Source: Collimonas sp. OK607
GTDB lineage: Bacteria > Pseudomonadota > Gammaproteobacteria > Burkholderiales > Burkholderiaceae_D
NCBI RefSeq assembly: GCF_900111995.1
Contig: NZ_FOKF01000020.1
Location: 34,419-98,418 of the forward strand
Length of the DNA stretch: 64,000 nucleotides
Direction of reading: 5' to 3'
The notes beneath the pieces were generated by a model. It worked only from the letters and a program-made list of their open reading frames with translations. It was not told the origin of the DNA and searched no databases. The position numbers and the translations under genes are program-made. Positions 1 to 8,519 of this stretch are shown piece by piece. The stretch's first letter is position 1; the number at the start of each line of letters is the position of its first letter.

Positions 1-86
1 ATCTGCTAGGTTACGAACGGTTCTAACGCTCTTTCCGGATTTGTTTTTTTCGGCGGCAACAGTCCGCTTCGGCGATGAAATAGGGG

Positions 87-132
87 CAGGGTGATTTTCG
101 CAAAACCGCGAAAATCACCCTGGCCTTTTTTT
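87..132 (+). terminator. Rho-independent terminator
   Basis: A perfect 15-bp stem (87-101 with 108-122) and a 6-nt AAAACC loop are followed by GCC and seven T (126-132). The T-run lies on the right, so it ends a rightward transcript entering from outside the window. Confidence 0.85.
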
Positions 133-485
133 ACGCACTTCTTCTTGGACTACTGAGTACATAGCGTTCGCGTTTGTTGTTCGTTTGTTGTTGGTTTGAT
201 GTTAGCTACTCTGATTGCTATTTCATGGATGCTAATTTCGAGGTAACTCAGTTTCGGCGTGGGGTTAAGTCCAGCCTTAAAATCCGCTCCTACTTGACAC
301 AATGATTACATTTTACAGCAATCTACGTATGGAGCTATTCCTTAGCTCTGGCGCGATGGCTTGTTAAAAAATCTCTCTGTCAAACTAGCTAACTCCGCTT
401 AGCAAGACTTCAGCGCCAAATTAAATATGGCAAATTACGCTTCTATGAGGCGCCAATTATTTGTCACCTATTCAGGAGATTCGCG
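133..485. other. Intergenic region upstream of the amine oxidase gene
   Basis: AT-rich non-coding stretch with a GTTTGTTGTT-type direct repeat near 172-200. The only functional signal I can support is a Shine-Dalgarno AGGAGA at 474-479, six bases before the ATG at 486. The promoter for the amine oxidase should lie here but no convincing -35/-10 pair is visible. Confidence 0.5.
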
Positions 486-1527
486 ATGTCTGCAATTCCC
501 TCACGCAATCGTTACACACCAAAAACACGCGGTGTTGATATCACCGCTCTCATACCAGATTTCCCCTTTGATTATGGCAATTTTCTGGAAACCGCCAAGA
601 GCAAAGGTACAGCCCTTTTCGAGATACCAGCCGCAGGCAAAGGTAAAAAGGTACTGGTCGTTGGCGCCGGCGCTTCTGGCATGGCGGCTGCCTATGAACT
701 GTTGCGGATGGGTTTACATCCTGTGGTGGTTGAAGCATCGGATCGTATCGGCGGCCGTCTAAATTCTCATCGTCTGGGCAATGTTAGTAACCAAAGTCTT
801 GCAGAGCTAGGTGCGATGCGCTTCCCCGCGTCCGGTAAAACCGGGATGCACTATTTCAGCAAGCTTGGGATGCTGTCAAACTCTGCGCCGTTTCCGAATC
901 CAGGTAGCGAATCGGCAGTCAGCACAGTGGTTGATTATGAAGGCAAAATAACCTATTACGAAAACCGTGGTGAGGGTATATCTAATCCTTTTCCACCACC
1001 AAAAGAGTATCTTGATCTGGAGGATGACCTGTTTGGTCCAGACGGCTTTCTTAATGAAGATCCGATAAATTACGACGAATTTCAGAGAGCACTACTAGCT
1101 GGCAATACGGACTGGGAAGAAATCAAAAGAATCTGTGATGCGCTACTGGTTGCGCACAAATGGGATAACCTCAGTTTCCATTCCGCTTTGGTTGAAGTGG
1201 CAAAATGGGATACCAAAAAAATCAATCTTTTTGGCCAAATTGGCTTCGGTACCGGCGGATGGAATACCGACTATCCGAATGTTTTTTTGGAGGTGTTGCG
1301 CGTACTTTACACCGGTCTGGACGTAGATCATCAATTGATGTACGACGGAGCAGAAACGTTGCCGCAAGGTTTAATGAATAAATCGCCGCGTGAGCTGGGT
1401 GACGCTTCCGATCCGATCACCATTGATGCCACTGTTAACGATTTGAGTGAGGCAATTCTTGGAATATATTTTAGTGATAATCCAAGCGTTACTCAAAAAG
1501 AAGTACGTCATCTTCAGCGCAACACAG
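486..1527 (+). pseudogene. FAD-dependent amine oxidase, 5' part, interrupted by IS21-type element
   Basis: This is the N-terminal 347 codons of a flavin amine oxidase of the L-amino-acid oxidase / tryptophan 2-monooxygenase type. Seen: dinucleotide-binding motif VLVVGAGASGMAAAYELL at about residues 57-74 with EASDRIGGRL after it, and LAELGAMRFP, typical of this family. The start at 486 has a good SD. At 1527 the frame runs into an insertion sequence, giving a spurious tail to a stop at 1586. The remainder of the gene lies at 4138-4967. Joining 1527 to 4138 gives AAC ACA GTA GAC in frame and a 623-aa product. Substrate is unknown: tryptophan (giving indole-3-acetamide), lysine or a broader L-amino acid are all possible for the family. 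Confidence 0.85.
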
Positions 1528-1577
1528 CCCCGTTGGCCGGTCAAATTACCCCACTTCTGGCCAGGTTAAATTACCCC
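1528..1577. repeat. Left end of the IS21 element: terminal inverted repeat plus subterminal repeat
   Basis: Two copies of AAATTACCCC (1543-1552 and 1568-1577), each preceded by GGCC-containing sequence and 25 bp apart. They match the right end in inverted orientation. In this family such multiple end repeats bind the transposase IstA. Confidence 0.8.
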
Positions 1578-1682
1578 ACCCCGTGAGTAGCTGACATTGC
1601 CGTAAGGCCCGGTCAGCGTTCATCGTGAACATCCTGTTGGCAGGACGTTATCTTCTTCCCTCGATAGTCGAGGGAGTTCGGA

Positions 1683-3266
1683 GTGTACGTCTTGAAGCAG
1701 CATCTACAAACTACAGTCATCACATTGCTTGCGGCCGGCAAGAGCCAGCGCGAAATTGAGCGCATCACCGGCGTCAATCGCAAGACCATTCGCAGTCTGG
1801 CGCAACGTACTGACGCTGACGTTTCAAATTACCCCGGGGTGGCCACCGGCTCAGACCCGCAAATTACCCCACCCCGGCCACCGACTATTTCCAGTGGACC
1901 GGTGTCGGCGTGCGAGCCACACCGAGCCTTCATCGAGGCCCAGCTACGCCTGCGCCGCAACTACACGGCGATTTACCAAGACCTGGTTGACCAGTTCGGC
2001 TTTACTGCCGCCTACAACAGCGTCAAACGCTTTGCCGGCACGCTGGTGGCGCGCGAACCGGAACAGTTCGATCGGCTTGAGTTCGCGCCCGGCGAAGAGG
2101 TACAGGTCGACTACGGCGAAGGCGCCATGACGCGCGTGCCAGGCAGCGACCAATATCGACGCCCTCGACTATTCGTGATGACCCTGCGGTACTCCCGGCG
2201 CTGCTTTCGCCGGGTCGTGTGGAAATCCAGCCAGGAAACCTGGGCACGACTGCACGAAGAGGCCTGGCGCTACTTCGGCGGATGCCCTAGTTATGTGGTC
2301 CTCGACAATCTCCGGGAAGGCGTCATCAAGCCTGATCTGTACGAGCCGGAACTGAACCCGGTCTACAGCGCCATGCTCGCCCACTATGGCGTGGTGGCCG
2401 ACCCGGCGCGGGTGCGAGATCCGAACCGCAAGGGCACCGTCGAGAATGCTATCCAGCATACCCAGAGCACCGCGCTCAAAGGCCGGCGCTTCGAATCGAT
2501 CGAAGAACAGAATGCCTTCCTCGAACGGTGGGAAACCAAGTGGGCTGCGCTGCGTATCCACGGCAGTGTCAGGCGGCAGGTCGAGGCCATGTTCCAGGAA
2601 GAACGTACCCACCTGAAACCGTTGCCGCTGCAAGGCTTCCAGTATTTCACGGAGTGCGAGCGCACGGTCGCCGACGACACCTGCATACGGATCGACCACA
2701 GCAGCTACGCGGCGCGTCCGGCCATGATCGGCAGCCGCGTATTGGTGCGACTGTTCGAGCATCATATTGAGATTCGCAACCGCCACACCCATGCTGTGCT
2801 GCGTACCCATCCGCGCGCCCAGCGCCCAGGCAGCGTGCTCCTGCCTGACGATGAACGGCCCTTTAATCCTTCACGCGAGACACGCCGCATCCTGGCCCAG
2901 GCCGAAGATATCGGTCCAGACACCCTGCGACTATGTCAGCAATGGTTCGACAAAGAAGGTCGAGTCGGCCAGCGCAAGCTGTGGGGCATCGTCAACCTGG
3001 TCAAACGTTACCCGCGCCGCCTGATAGATCAGGCCTGCGCCCAAGCCTTGCGCGAGAACGTGTGTAGCTATAAATCGATCCAGATCCTGACCGAGCGCTT
3101 ACTTGTCGCTGCGTTGGCGGAAATCGACGCGCCGGTTCAGGGCGAGTTGGATTTGACGCAGCAGCATCCCCTGATCCGGGACGGCGACGACTACGCCGAC
3201 CTGTTCACCCTCGGCGCCCAGAACAGCGCCGCTTTACCACCCACTAAGGAACCATCCCCATCATGA
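1683..3266 (+). CDS. istA: IS21-family transposase IstA
   Basis: DDE transposase of 527 aa that cuts and joins the ends of the IS21 element together with IstB. An N-terminal helix-turn-helix (about residues 15-40, SQREIERITGVNRKTIRSL) precedes an integrase core with visible catalytic residues D143 (QVDYGEGAM), D208 (YVVLDNLREG) and E254 (KGTVENAIQ). The start is GTG at 1683; no strong SD is seen. The stop overlaps the istB start as ATGA, implying translational coupling. Codons around 48-62 contain two further copies of the AAATTACCCC unit found at the element ends (1826-1835 and 1861-1870), so this linker DNA may double as a transposase-binding site. Confidence 0.93.
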   Translation: MYVLKQHLQTTVITLLAAGKSQREIERITGVNRKTIRSLAQRTDADVSNYPGVATGSDPQITPPRPPTISSGPVSACEPHRAFIEAQLRLRRNYTAIYQDLVDQFGFTAAYNSVKRFAGTLVAREPEQFDRLEFAPGEEVQVDYGEGAMTRVPGSDQYRRPRLFVMTLRYSRRCFRRVVWKSSQETWARLHEEAWRYFGGCPSYVVLDNLREGVIKPDLYEPELNPVYSAMLAHYGVVADPARVRDPNRKGTVENAIQHTQSTALKGRRFESIEEQNAFLERWETKWAALRIHGSVRRQVEAMFQEERTHLKPLPLQGFQYFTECERTVADDTCIRIDHSSYAARPAMIGSRVLVRLFEHHIEIRNRHTHAVLRTHPRAQRPGSVLLPDDERPFNPSRETRRILAQAEDIGPDTLRLCQQWFDKEGRVGQRKLWGIVNLVKRYPRRLIDQACAQALRENVCSYKSIQILTERLLVAALAEIDAPVQGELDLTQQHPLIRDGDDYADLFTLGAQNSAALPPTKEPSPS

Positions 3267-4057
3267 CCATGAGCGAAATCGAACGAGCATTATGCGCTTT
3301 GCGCCTGTCCGGCATCCGCGCCACACTGGAAACCCGCATCCTGCAGGCGCAAGCCAACCAGGAACCCTTCCTCGACACCTTCTCGCTGATTCTGCAAGAC
3401 GAGCTGGACCGGCGCCGTTCCCGTCTGATGGATCGACGCTACCAGCAAAGTGGCCTGGACGAACGCCTCACTCTGGCCGATCTGGACTGGCGCTTCAACC
3501 CGAAGCTGCCGCGCGCCGCCTGCTTCGAGCTGCACACGCTCAAGTTCATCACCGAAGGGCAGAACGGACTCATCATCGGCAAACCTGGAACGGGCAAGAG
3601 TCATGTCGCCAAGGCGATTGCCTATCAGGCCACGCTGCAGGGACTCAATGTCCGCTACCTGGAGGCCGACAGCGCGTTTGCCAAGTATGCGCTGGGCAAC
3701 GATGCCGAGCAGCGCAAACAGCTGCGCACGTTGCTCGACGCTGACCTGCTGGTTCTTGACGATCTATTCCTGGCCCGCCGCATCAGCGACGCCGCCAGCG
3801 AGATGTTGCAATCGCTGGTGCACCAGCGTTACAAGCTCAGACGCAGCATCGTGGTCACCTCCAACCGCGTCGTGCAGGACTGGGGGAAATACCTCCACGA
3901 TAACACCATGGCCACCACCATCCTGGACCGTCTCATGCATCGCGCGCATCTGCTTGAATTTGAGGGGAAGAGCTATCGACTGAAAGAAGCTGCCAGCCGT
4001 TTGACTGGTTTGACTGCACAAGAAACTATAAAAACCGACAGCACCAAGAACGATTAA
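3263..4057 (+). CDS. istB: IS21-family helper ATPase IstB
   Basis: 264-aa AAA+ ATPase of the DnaC/IstB type that assists IstA in target selection and strand transfer. Walker A GKPGTGKS at residues 106-113 and Walker B LLVLDDL at about 162-168 are intact, with VVTSNR as a sensor-1-like strand further on. The start at 3263 overlaps the istA stop by four bases; a second in-frame ATG two codons later is also possible. Length is normal for the family. Confidence 0.93.
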   Translation: MTMSEIERALCALRLSGIRATLETRILQAQANQEPFLDTFSLILQDELDRRRSRLMDRRYQQSGLDERLTLADLDWRFNPKLPRAACFELHTLKFITEGQNGLIIGKPGTGKSHVAKAIAYQATLQGLNVRYLEADSAFAKYALGNDAEQRKQLRTLLDADLLVLDDLFLARRISDAASEMLQSLVHQRYKLRRSIVVTSNRVVQDWGKYLHDNTMATTILDRLMHRAHLLEFEGKSYRLKEAASRLTGLTAQETIKTDSTKND

Positions 4058-4081
4058 TCTACAATCTGTCATGTCCTGCCT

Positions 4082-4132
4082 GGGGTAATTTGACCTGGCC
4101 AAGGGCGGGGTAATTTAACATGGCCAACGGGG
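4082..4132. repeat. Right end of the IS21 element: terminal inverted repeat plus subterminal repeat
   Basis: Two inverted copies of the AAATTACCCC unit (4082-4091 and 4107-4116 on the complementary strand) in the same relative layout as the left end, ending in GGCCAACGGGG next to the CACAG duplicate. Confidence 0.8.
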
Positions 4133-4137
4133 CACAG

Positions 4138-4967
4138 TAGACAACACACTGACAGTTTCCATTACCGATACCACCAACGGTAGACAACAGGATATTATCT
4201 TTGACGCGGTCATCTACACCCCGCATGTCAGGATTCTCGACAAATTTCGTCATTACGGAACTCCTGAACAATATAAGCAGACCACCGCTCTTTTCGAGCA
4301 CAGCACTTGGGAAGCGATCGAATACACCCACTACATGCAATCGGCAAAAATTTTCATGGCTACCAGAGAAGCGTTCTGGAAAGAGCGCGACCCTCTGGAT
4401 GGCAAGCAGAAGATGAGTATCACGCTATCCGATCGCCTCACCCGTGGAACCTATTTGGTGGATTATGCTGATAACCAGGGGGCTGACAGGGGTTCCGGCA
4501 TTTTCCTCTCCTATACCTGGAACGACGATTCCCTGAAATTCCTGGGCGATCGAGAAAATGAAAATGGATTACTGGTGCATGCAAACATGTGTCGTCAAGT
4601 TCTGAAAGACATTTATCCCAAAGTTGATCTCGCAGACTATGCGATATCAGGAAATACTGGAGAAGTGGAGATTAATTGGGAAAATGAACCGCTATACCTG
4701 GGGGCATTTAAGATGAACCTGCCGGGTCAATACGATTACCAGCGTATTCTTTTTTCACAATTCATGACAGGCGTCAAAGAGGGAAATCCCCATCCCATGG
4801 TGCTCGCCGGTGATGATATATCCTGGGTTGCGGGGTGGGTGGAAGGTGCCCTTACCACCAGCATAAATGCTGTAAATAAAGTTGCTGTTGTCTTTGGCGG
4901 AGGAGATTTTGCTGGCAATGAAGGGCCGATTACCAGGTGGGATGATCTGAAGCCAGTGATTATTTGA
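4138..4967 (+). pseudogene. FAD-dependent amine oxidase, 3' part
   Basis: Continuation of the gene at 486-1527 after the IS21 element. Read in frame from 4138 the product continues through VIYTPHVRIL, YTHYMQSAKIFM and the substrate/FAD-domain end with DDISWVAGWVEGALTTSINA, which is the usual C-terminal FAD-contacting region of flavin monoamine oxidases. No stop or frameshift occurs up to the natural stop at 4967. A short internal ATG at 4335 could allow a 210-aa fragment to be made but this would lack the Rossmann domain and should be inactive. Confidence 0.85.
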
Positions 4968-4979
4968 TTGTCGCTCTTG

Positions 4980-5090
4980 TGGCGCTACTGCAACCGCACT
5001 AGCGCCAATAACATTGCACATTATCCTGAGTTTACAAAAAAACTCATGGCGTGTAGCGAAGGAGGTCCAAGGATATTTGCACTTCCTTCG
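4980..5090. terminator. Cluster of three hairpins between convergent genes
   Basis: Stems at 4980-4987/5000-5007 (TGGCGCTA), 5027-5033/5040-5046 (TGAGTTT) and 5057-5063/5084-5090 (CGAAGGA). They lie between the ends of the amine oxidase and the leftward transporter gene, so a two-way termination role is likely. The middle hairpin has the A-rich loop but no long T-run follows any of them. Confidence 0.4.
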
Positions 5091-5106
5091 ATACCGTGCA
5101 ACGCAT

Positions 5107-6582
5107 CTATTTAAGTTTCAAATCCTTTTCACTTTGCGCAATAAACGGCTGCTCCGCTTTTAAATCAAGTGAGCGTGCGAATAAATAATAAGCGCCGCCA
5201 GAGACGATCAAACCAATCAGCCAGCCTATGTCAATTCCACCTAAGGCTTTGGCAATTGGGCCTTCATAAAAATCTCCTGCAATAATAAAAGGAATCATTG
5301 CGACAAAGCCGATCAGGTACGCCCCTATCCCGCGCCATTCCCATGCACCATAAATGCCATCGGGCGTAAAGAAATGCGTAATTGCATAATGACCACGGCG
5401 CACAAAGAAATAGTCCACAAGATTGACTGCAGTCCAAGGTACCAAAAAGTACAGCATGATTGCCAGGAATCCTTCAAGCAAGTGCAACGCTTCGCCGCTT
5501 AACGCCAGAGTGAATGCCAACCAGATAGCGGCAATCGCGATCGTGGTGGTGATTCGCGTGCCACGCGTCGGGTGAATTTTGCGGATCGAATCAACGCCAG
5601 TCAACACCGTTAATACACCGCTGTAGGCGTTTAACCCCATTACTGATACCAGCGAAATTACCGATGTGATTACCACCAGATAACCAAAGCCGGGCAACAC
5701 GTTAGTGCCCGCCTGATACAACGCAACCAATGCATCCGTGCCACCCAGGCGGGTTGCTAACCATGCACCCAAAGCAATCATCCAAATGCCGGAAAATGAA
5801 GCGCCACCGGCAATTGCTGTAATTAAAGCCGATGAACGTGTTTTACGAGGTAAATAGCGCGAGTAATCGGAGACATACGGGGCGTATGAAATATTGTAGC
5901 TTGCACCTGCAGCAAATTGCGTCAGGAACGCGACCCAGCCGAAAGCCGCGGTGTTGGCACCGTGGCTTACAATATCCGTTGTGGTGGCATCGGAATTGTT
6001 TGCAAATCCCAGCAACGCCGCCAGCGTCAGCACGGCATACACCGGTACGCTGATCATGAATGAGTACTTGAACACCTTGTGCAACAGGTCATGTCCATAT
6101 ATCGCCAGCACCGCTGCAATGACAGTCGCAACAATGGCGACCACGCTGCTTTGCCAGCCAAACAAACTCTGCAAACCACTACCCAGCAACGCGCCATTGA
6201 CGACATTGAAGCCGACAAACACCAGCAAAGTTCCGAGCAGAGCCAGCACCACACCGCGATAGCCAAATTGTGCGCGTGACTGAATCATTTGCGGCAAGCC
6301 CAATTGCGGTCCTTGTGAACCGTGAAGTGCCATGAACAAGGTGCCAAACAAAATTCCCAAGCCACCTGCAAGTGCACTCCACCCAGCCGTTAATCCCATT
6401 GACGGGCCGATAAAGCCGATGGATACCGTGAAAAAATGAAAGTTACCCAAGAACCAGAATGGGCCCTGATCTCGCACCTTTGATGTGCGTTCATCGTCGG
6501 GAATGTAATCTATCGAATGCGCTTCAATAGAATTGTGGCGTGCTGCTGCACCCGCGTCAATGGCCTGGGTATTCGCTGTCAT
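5107..6582 (-). CDS. NCS1-family nucleobase:cation symporter
   Basis: Integral membrane transporter of 491 aa with about 12 hydrophobic segments, of the NCS1 (cytosine/purine/allantoin/hydantoin permease) family. Visible signatures include DQGPFWFLGNFHFF and FIGPSMGL in the first segments, and SYNISYAPYVSDYSRYLP in the middle, characteristic of this family. The start at 6582 is chosen because AGGAGAAG stands just upstream; an upstream in-frame ATG at 6615 has no SD. It follows the nitrilase-type hydrolase by 52 bp on the same strand, so the two are probably co-transcribed. A nitrogen-rich substrate (purine, pyrimidine, hydantoin or related) taken up here and hydrolysed by the partner enzyme is a reasonable inference. 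Exact substrate is not readable. Confidence 0.88.
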   Translation of the reverse strand: MTANTQAIDAGAAARHNSIEAHSIDYIPDDERTSKVRDQGPFWFLGNFHFFTVSIGFIGPSMGLTAGWSALAGGLGILFGTLFMALHGSQGPQLGLPQMIQSRAQFGYRGVVLALLGTLLVFVGFNVVNGALLGSGLQSLFGWQSSVVAIVATVIAAVLAIYGHDLLHKVFKYSFMISVPVYAVLTLAALLGFANNSDATTTDIVSHGANTAAFGWVAFLTQFAAGASYNISYAPYVSDYSRYLPRKTRSSALITAIAGGASFSGIWMIALGAWLATRLGGTDALVALYQAGTNVLPGFGYLVVITSVISLVSVMGLNAYSGVLTVLTGVDSIRKIHPTRGTRITTTIAIAAIWLAFTLALSGEALHLLEGFLAIMLYFLVPWTAVNLVDYFFVRRGHYAITHFFTPDGIYGAWEWRGIGAYLIGFVAMIPFIIAGDFYEGPIAKALGGIDIGWLIGLIVSGGAYYLFARSLDLKAEQPFIAQSEKDLKLK

Positions 6583-6634
6583 GTCTTCTCCTGGTTTATT
6601 CTGATTCGATCGCACCCGGCCTTGCTGTGCGTCG

Positions 6635-7462
6635 TTATGATTTTTTTATGCGCTGGGCTTGAGTGTGCTGATTGCCGATGTCTACTTCTTCCATCGCCAG
6701 CTTCACCTGACGTTGATCGAGATAACAATATTCTTTCCGACTTTCGTGCACTGCCGAGAAATCCAATTGCGCCGTCAGGGTGGAAGCACCGTTATTTGCT
6801 TGCAAAACGATATCGCCATAGGGATTGATCACCATGCTGCCACCGGCAAACGATTCGCCGGCGGCATCCGTTTCGCAGCGATTTACAAGAATCGAGAACA
6901 CTTGATTCTCCATGGAGCGTGCGGTCAGCGCGCGTTGGTGCACCACGCCATGGGGATGCATCAGACCATCGCTGACGATAATCAGTTCTGCACCCAAACT
7001 GGCGAGCGCGCGTGCCGACTCCGGAAATTCAATATCGAAACAGATTAATAATCCAATCTGACGGCCGTTCCACTGCGCAGTTGTAAAACAATCGCCGGGG
7101 CTGAAAATGCCGGTATCGGCCGACCACAAATGTACTTTGCGGTGATGCAAGACAATTTCACCTGCAGCATCGATCAATACACTCGCATTGAAAAATTGAT
7201 CGTCGCTCACTTCAGCGAAGCCGAGTGCAACCGCGATTTCATACTGCCGTGCTGCTGCGCAAACTTGAGCGATCATTTCGCCGCTGACGGCTTGCGCCAA
7301 TACGGCCACATTATCTGCGTCCGGGAACCCACTGAAAACAGTTTCTGGAAATACCATGAGCTGCGTGCCGATACAGCGTTGTGATATTTTTTCCAGAACC
7401 GTCGCTAAATTGATGGCGAGTGCGCCATCTACAATCGCTACTTGAGCTAATTCGATTTGCAT
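6635..7462 (-). CDS. Carbon-nitrogen hydrolase (nitrilase superfamily)
   Basis: Cytoplasmic 275-aa hydrolase of the nitrilase/amidase superfamily. The catalytic triad is visible: E40 in FPETVFSG, K109 in HHRKVHLW and C141 in LLICFDIEFPE. Such enzymes split amides, N-carbamoyl groups or, in true nitrilases, nitriles. The length and the ICFDIEFPE context suit an amidase or carbamoylase rather than a long-form nitrilase. It sits between a 39-aa ORF (6 bp upstream) and an NCS1 transporter, suggesting catabolism of an imported amide or ureide. The SD is weak and overlaps the small ORF's end, which would favour translational coupling. Confidence 0.88.
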   Translation of the reverse strand: MQIELAQVAIVDGALAINLATVLEKISQRCIGTQLMVFPETVFSGFPDADNVAVLAQAVSGEMIAQVCAAARQYEIAVALGFAEVSDDQFFNASVLIDAAGEIVLHHRKVHLWSADTGIFSPGDCFTTAQWNGRQIGLLICFDIEFPESARALASLGAELIIVSDGLMHPHGVVHQRALTARSMENQVFSILVNRCETDAAGESFAGGSMVINPYGDIVLQANNGASTLTAQLDFSAVHESRKEYCYLDQRQVKLAMEEVDIGNQHTQAQRIKKS

Positions 7463-7468
7463 CGCAGC

Positions 7469-7588
7469 TCAGATTTCTGAGTTTTGCGTTTGTGATGCAT
7501 AGAAATCACAAGCAATGCCCGCGTCACGGCAAATCACGGCATTTTTGCGCTGATCCATACCGACATTCTTGAAGCTGATGTTTTCCAT
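7469..7588 (-). CDS. 39-aa ORF leading the nitrilase operon, possibly DUF1059-like
   Basis: An ATG at 7588 opens 39 codons ending six bases before the nitrilase start. The product begins MENISFKNVGMDQRKN and ends with VICRDAGIACDFYASQ plus a short tail. The CRDAG-x2-CDF pattern looks like the N-terminal half of the small Cys-containing DUF1059 proteins, but the usual C-terminal helix is missing. Only a weak SD (CGGGA) is present. It may be a genuine microprotein, a leader ORF coupling translation of the hydrolase, or a truncated relic. Tight spacing to the downstream gene and the recognisable Cys motif are the reasons for calling it. Confidence 0.45.
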   Translation of the reverse strand: MENISFKNVGMDQRKNAVICRDAGIACDFYASQTQNSEI

Positions 7589-7895
7589 TGCAATCCCGCA
7601 AGTATTGATATGAACGAAGTTTATATGTTAACTAAAAATCAATATTACGGGTATTGCGGCACTATCATATAGTGCCAATCTGATTTTTTTTGACGGAGCC
7701 ACTTTACGCGTGGCACCGCTTGCGGATCTTAATTTATAGATCGCCAACCTGTAGGAAATATCGAGGTTGTTCAGTTTCGCGAGAATGATTTCGCGCTCTT
7801 TGAACAGGCCAGGCGCGGACGCTAGCATTCGAGATTGCTGGTCGCAATCAAGATCGATTTTCTCGTATTACTGGTTACGTCAGACCTAAAATTCG
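7589..7895. other. Upstream region of the nitrilase operon, with a doubtful 66-aa ORF
   Basis: About 300 bp between the pqiC end and the 39-aa ORF. A leftward ORF at 7628-7828 (starting MLASAPGLFKEREIILAKL) has a plausible helical start but no SD and no recognisable family, so I do not call it a gene; it might be a relic of a helix-turn-helix protein. The region also contains a perfect dyad and a T8 run described separately. Confidence 0.4.
7658..7676. promoter_or_regulatory. Perfect dyad upstream of the nitrilase operon
   Basis: GGCACTATcatATAGTGCC: 8-bp arms around a 3-bp centre, 70-88 bp upstream of the 39-aa ORF. An operator is the likely role. The alternative is a rightward terminator, since a T-run follows at 7684-7691, but no rightward gene precedes it. 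Confidence 0.45.
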
Positions 7896-8519
7896 TCAGG
7901 TTTTGCAGCTCGATGTCATATTGGCCTTGAATGCCGTGACATTTGCAGCGATACCATCGGCCGCATCGGCAACCGTGCGCTGCACGCCGAGCACCAAGGC
8001 ATCGATACCCGGCATCACCGCTTCGGTTACGCTTAACTGGCAAGCGCTGCTACGGTTACTGTCGGAGCGGGTGATGGTCCAGCCGTAGGTGGCTTGTACC
8101 TTTTCCCCAGGTACGGCGTCAAATTCACGCAACTCAACAGCAATCCGATAGACAGGTTGATCTGTCGGCCGGCCGCTGCGGCTGACGTCGATCGCGCCCA
8201 GCCGATTGGCGATGGCGCTAGCCAATGCATCCCGCAATTCATTGTTGAACGGCGCCGACCAGCGCTCCTGTTCCAGGATGTCGATCCGCGCGCTGGAAGC
8301 GCTGCCGGCGCTTCTGACTACCAGCTGCGGCCGCGCCAGGCGTTCCGGCAAGGTGACCGGCGCGACGTCGATGAATGTTCGCGTATTCTGGATTGCCGGC
8401 GCAGGTACGGTTAGGGCCGGCGCCGAGAGCGTATAAAAGCGCGTCGGGGGAGAAGCGCAGCCGGCCAGCAGCAGTGCAACGGCGATAGCGCTGAAACGCG
8501 CCGATAAGATCGATGTCAT
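7896..8519 (-). CDS. pqiC: PqiC-type outer-membrane lipoprotein
   Basis: 207-aa lipoprotein of the PqiC / ABC-transport auxiliary family. The signal peptide ends in LLLAGC with lipidated C21, and FYTLSAPA follows, the typical start of the mature domain. PqiC sits at the outer membrane at the far end of the PqiB tunnel, which is thought to carry lipids across the periplasm. Its ATG shares one base with the pqiB stop (TAATG), so it is the last gene of a tightly coupled pqiA-pqiB-pqiC operon. Function beyond the operon context cannot be read. Confidence 0.9.
   Translation of the reverse strand: MTSILSARFSAIAVALLLAGCASPPTRFYTLSAPALTVPAPAIQNTRTFIDVAPVTLPERLARPQLVVRSAGSASSARIDILEQERWSAPFNNELRDALASAIANRLGAIDVSRSGRPTDQPVYRIAVELREFDAVPGEKVQATYGWTITRSDSNRSSACQLSVTEAVMPGIDALVLGVQRTVADAADGIAANVTAFKANMTSSCKT

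Larger units (their letters stand above)
1528..4132 (+). mobile_element. IS21-family insertion sequence (about 2.6 kb)
   Basis: The element carries istA and istB overlapping as ATGA, the hallmark of IS21 elements. Its ends are inverted: the left begins CCCCGTTGGCC and the right ends GGCCAACGGGG. It is flanked by a direct repeat CACAG at 1523-1527 and 4133-4137, read as a 5-bp target duplication. Each end also holds a second, subterminal copy of a GGCCAGGT(T/C)AAATTACCCC unit. Both transposition ORFs look full length, so the copy could be active. It interrupts an amine oxidase gene without any further damage, which suggests a recent insertion. Confidence 0.93.

Noticed and set aside
172..200. 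GTTTGTTGTT direct repeat as an attachment or origin site
   Set aside because: Only two imperfect units in AT-rich DNA, with no partner structure.
7684..7691. T8 run after the 7658-7676 dyad read as a rightward terminator
   Set aside because: No rightward gene ends there; the pqiC gene on the right is read leftward. The operator reading is preferred.
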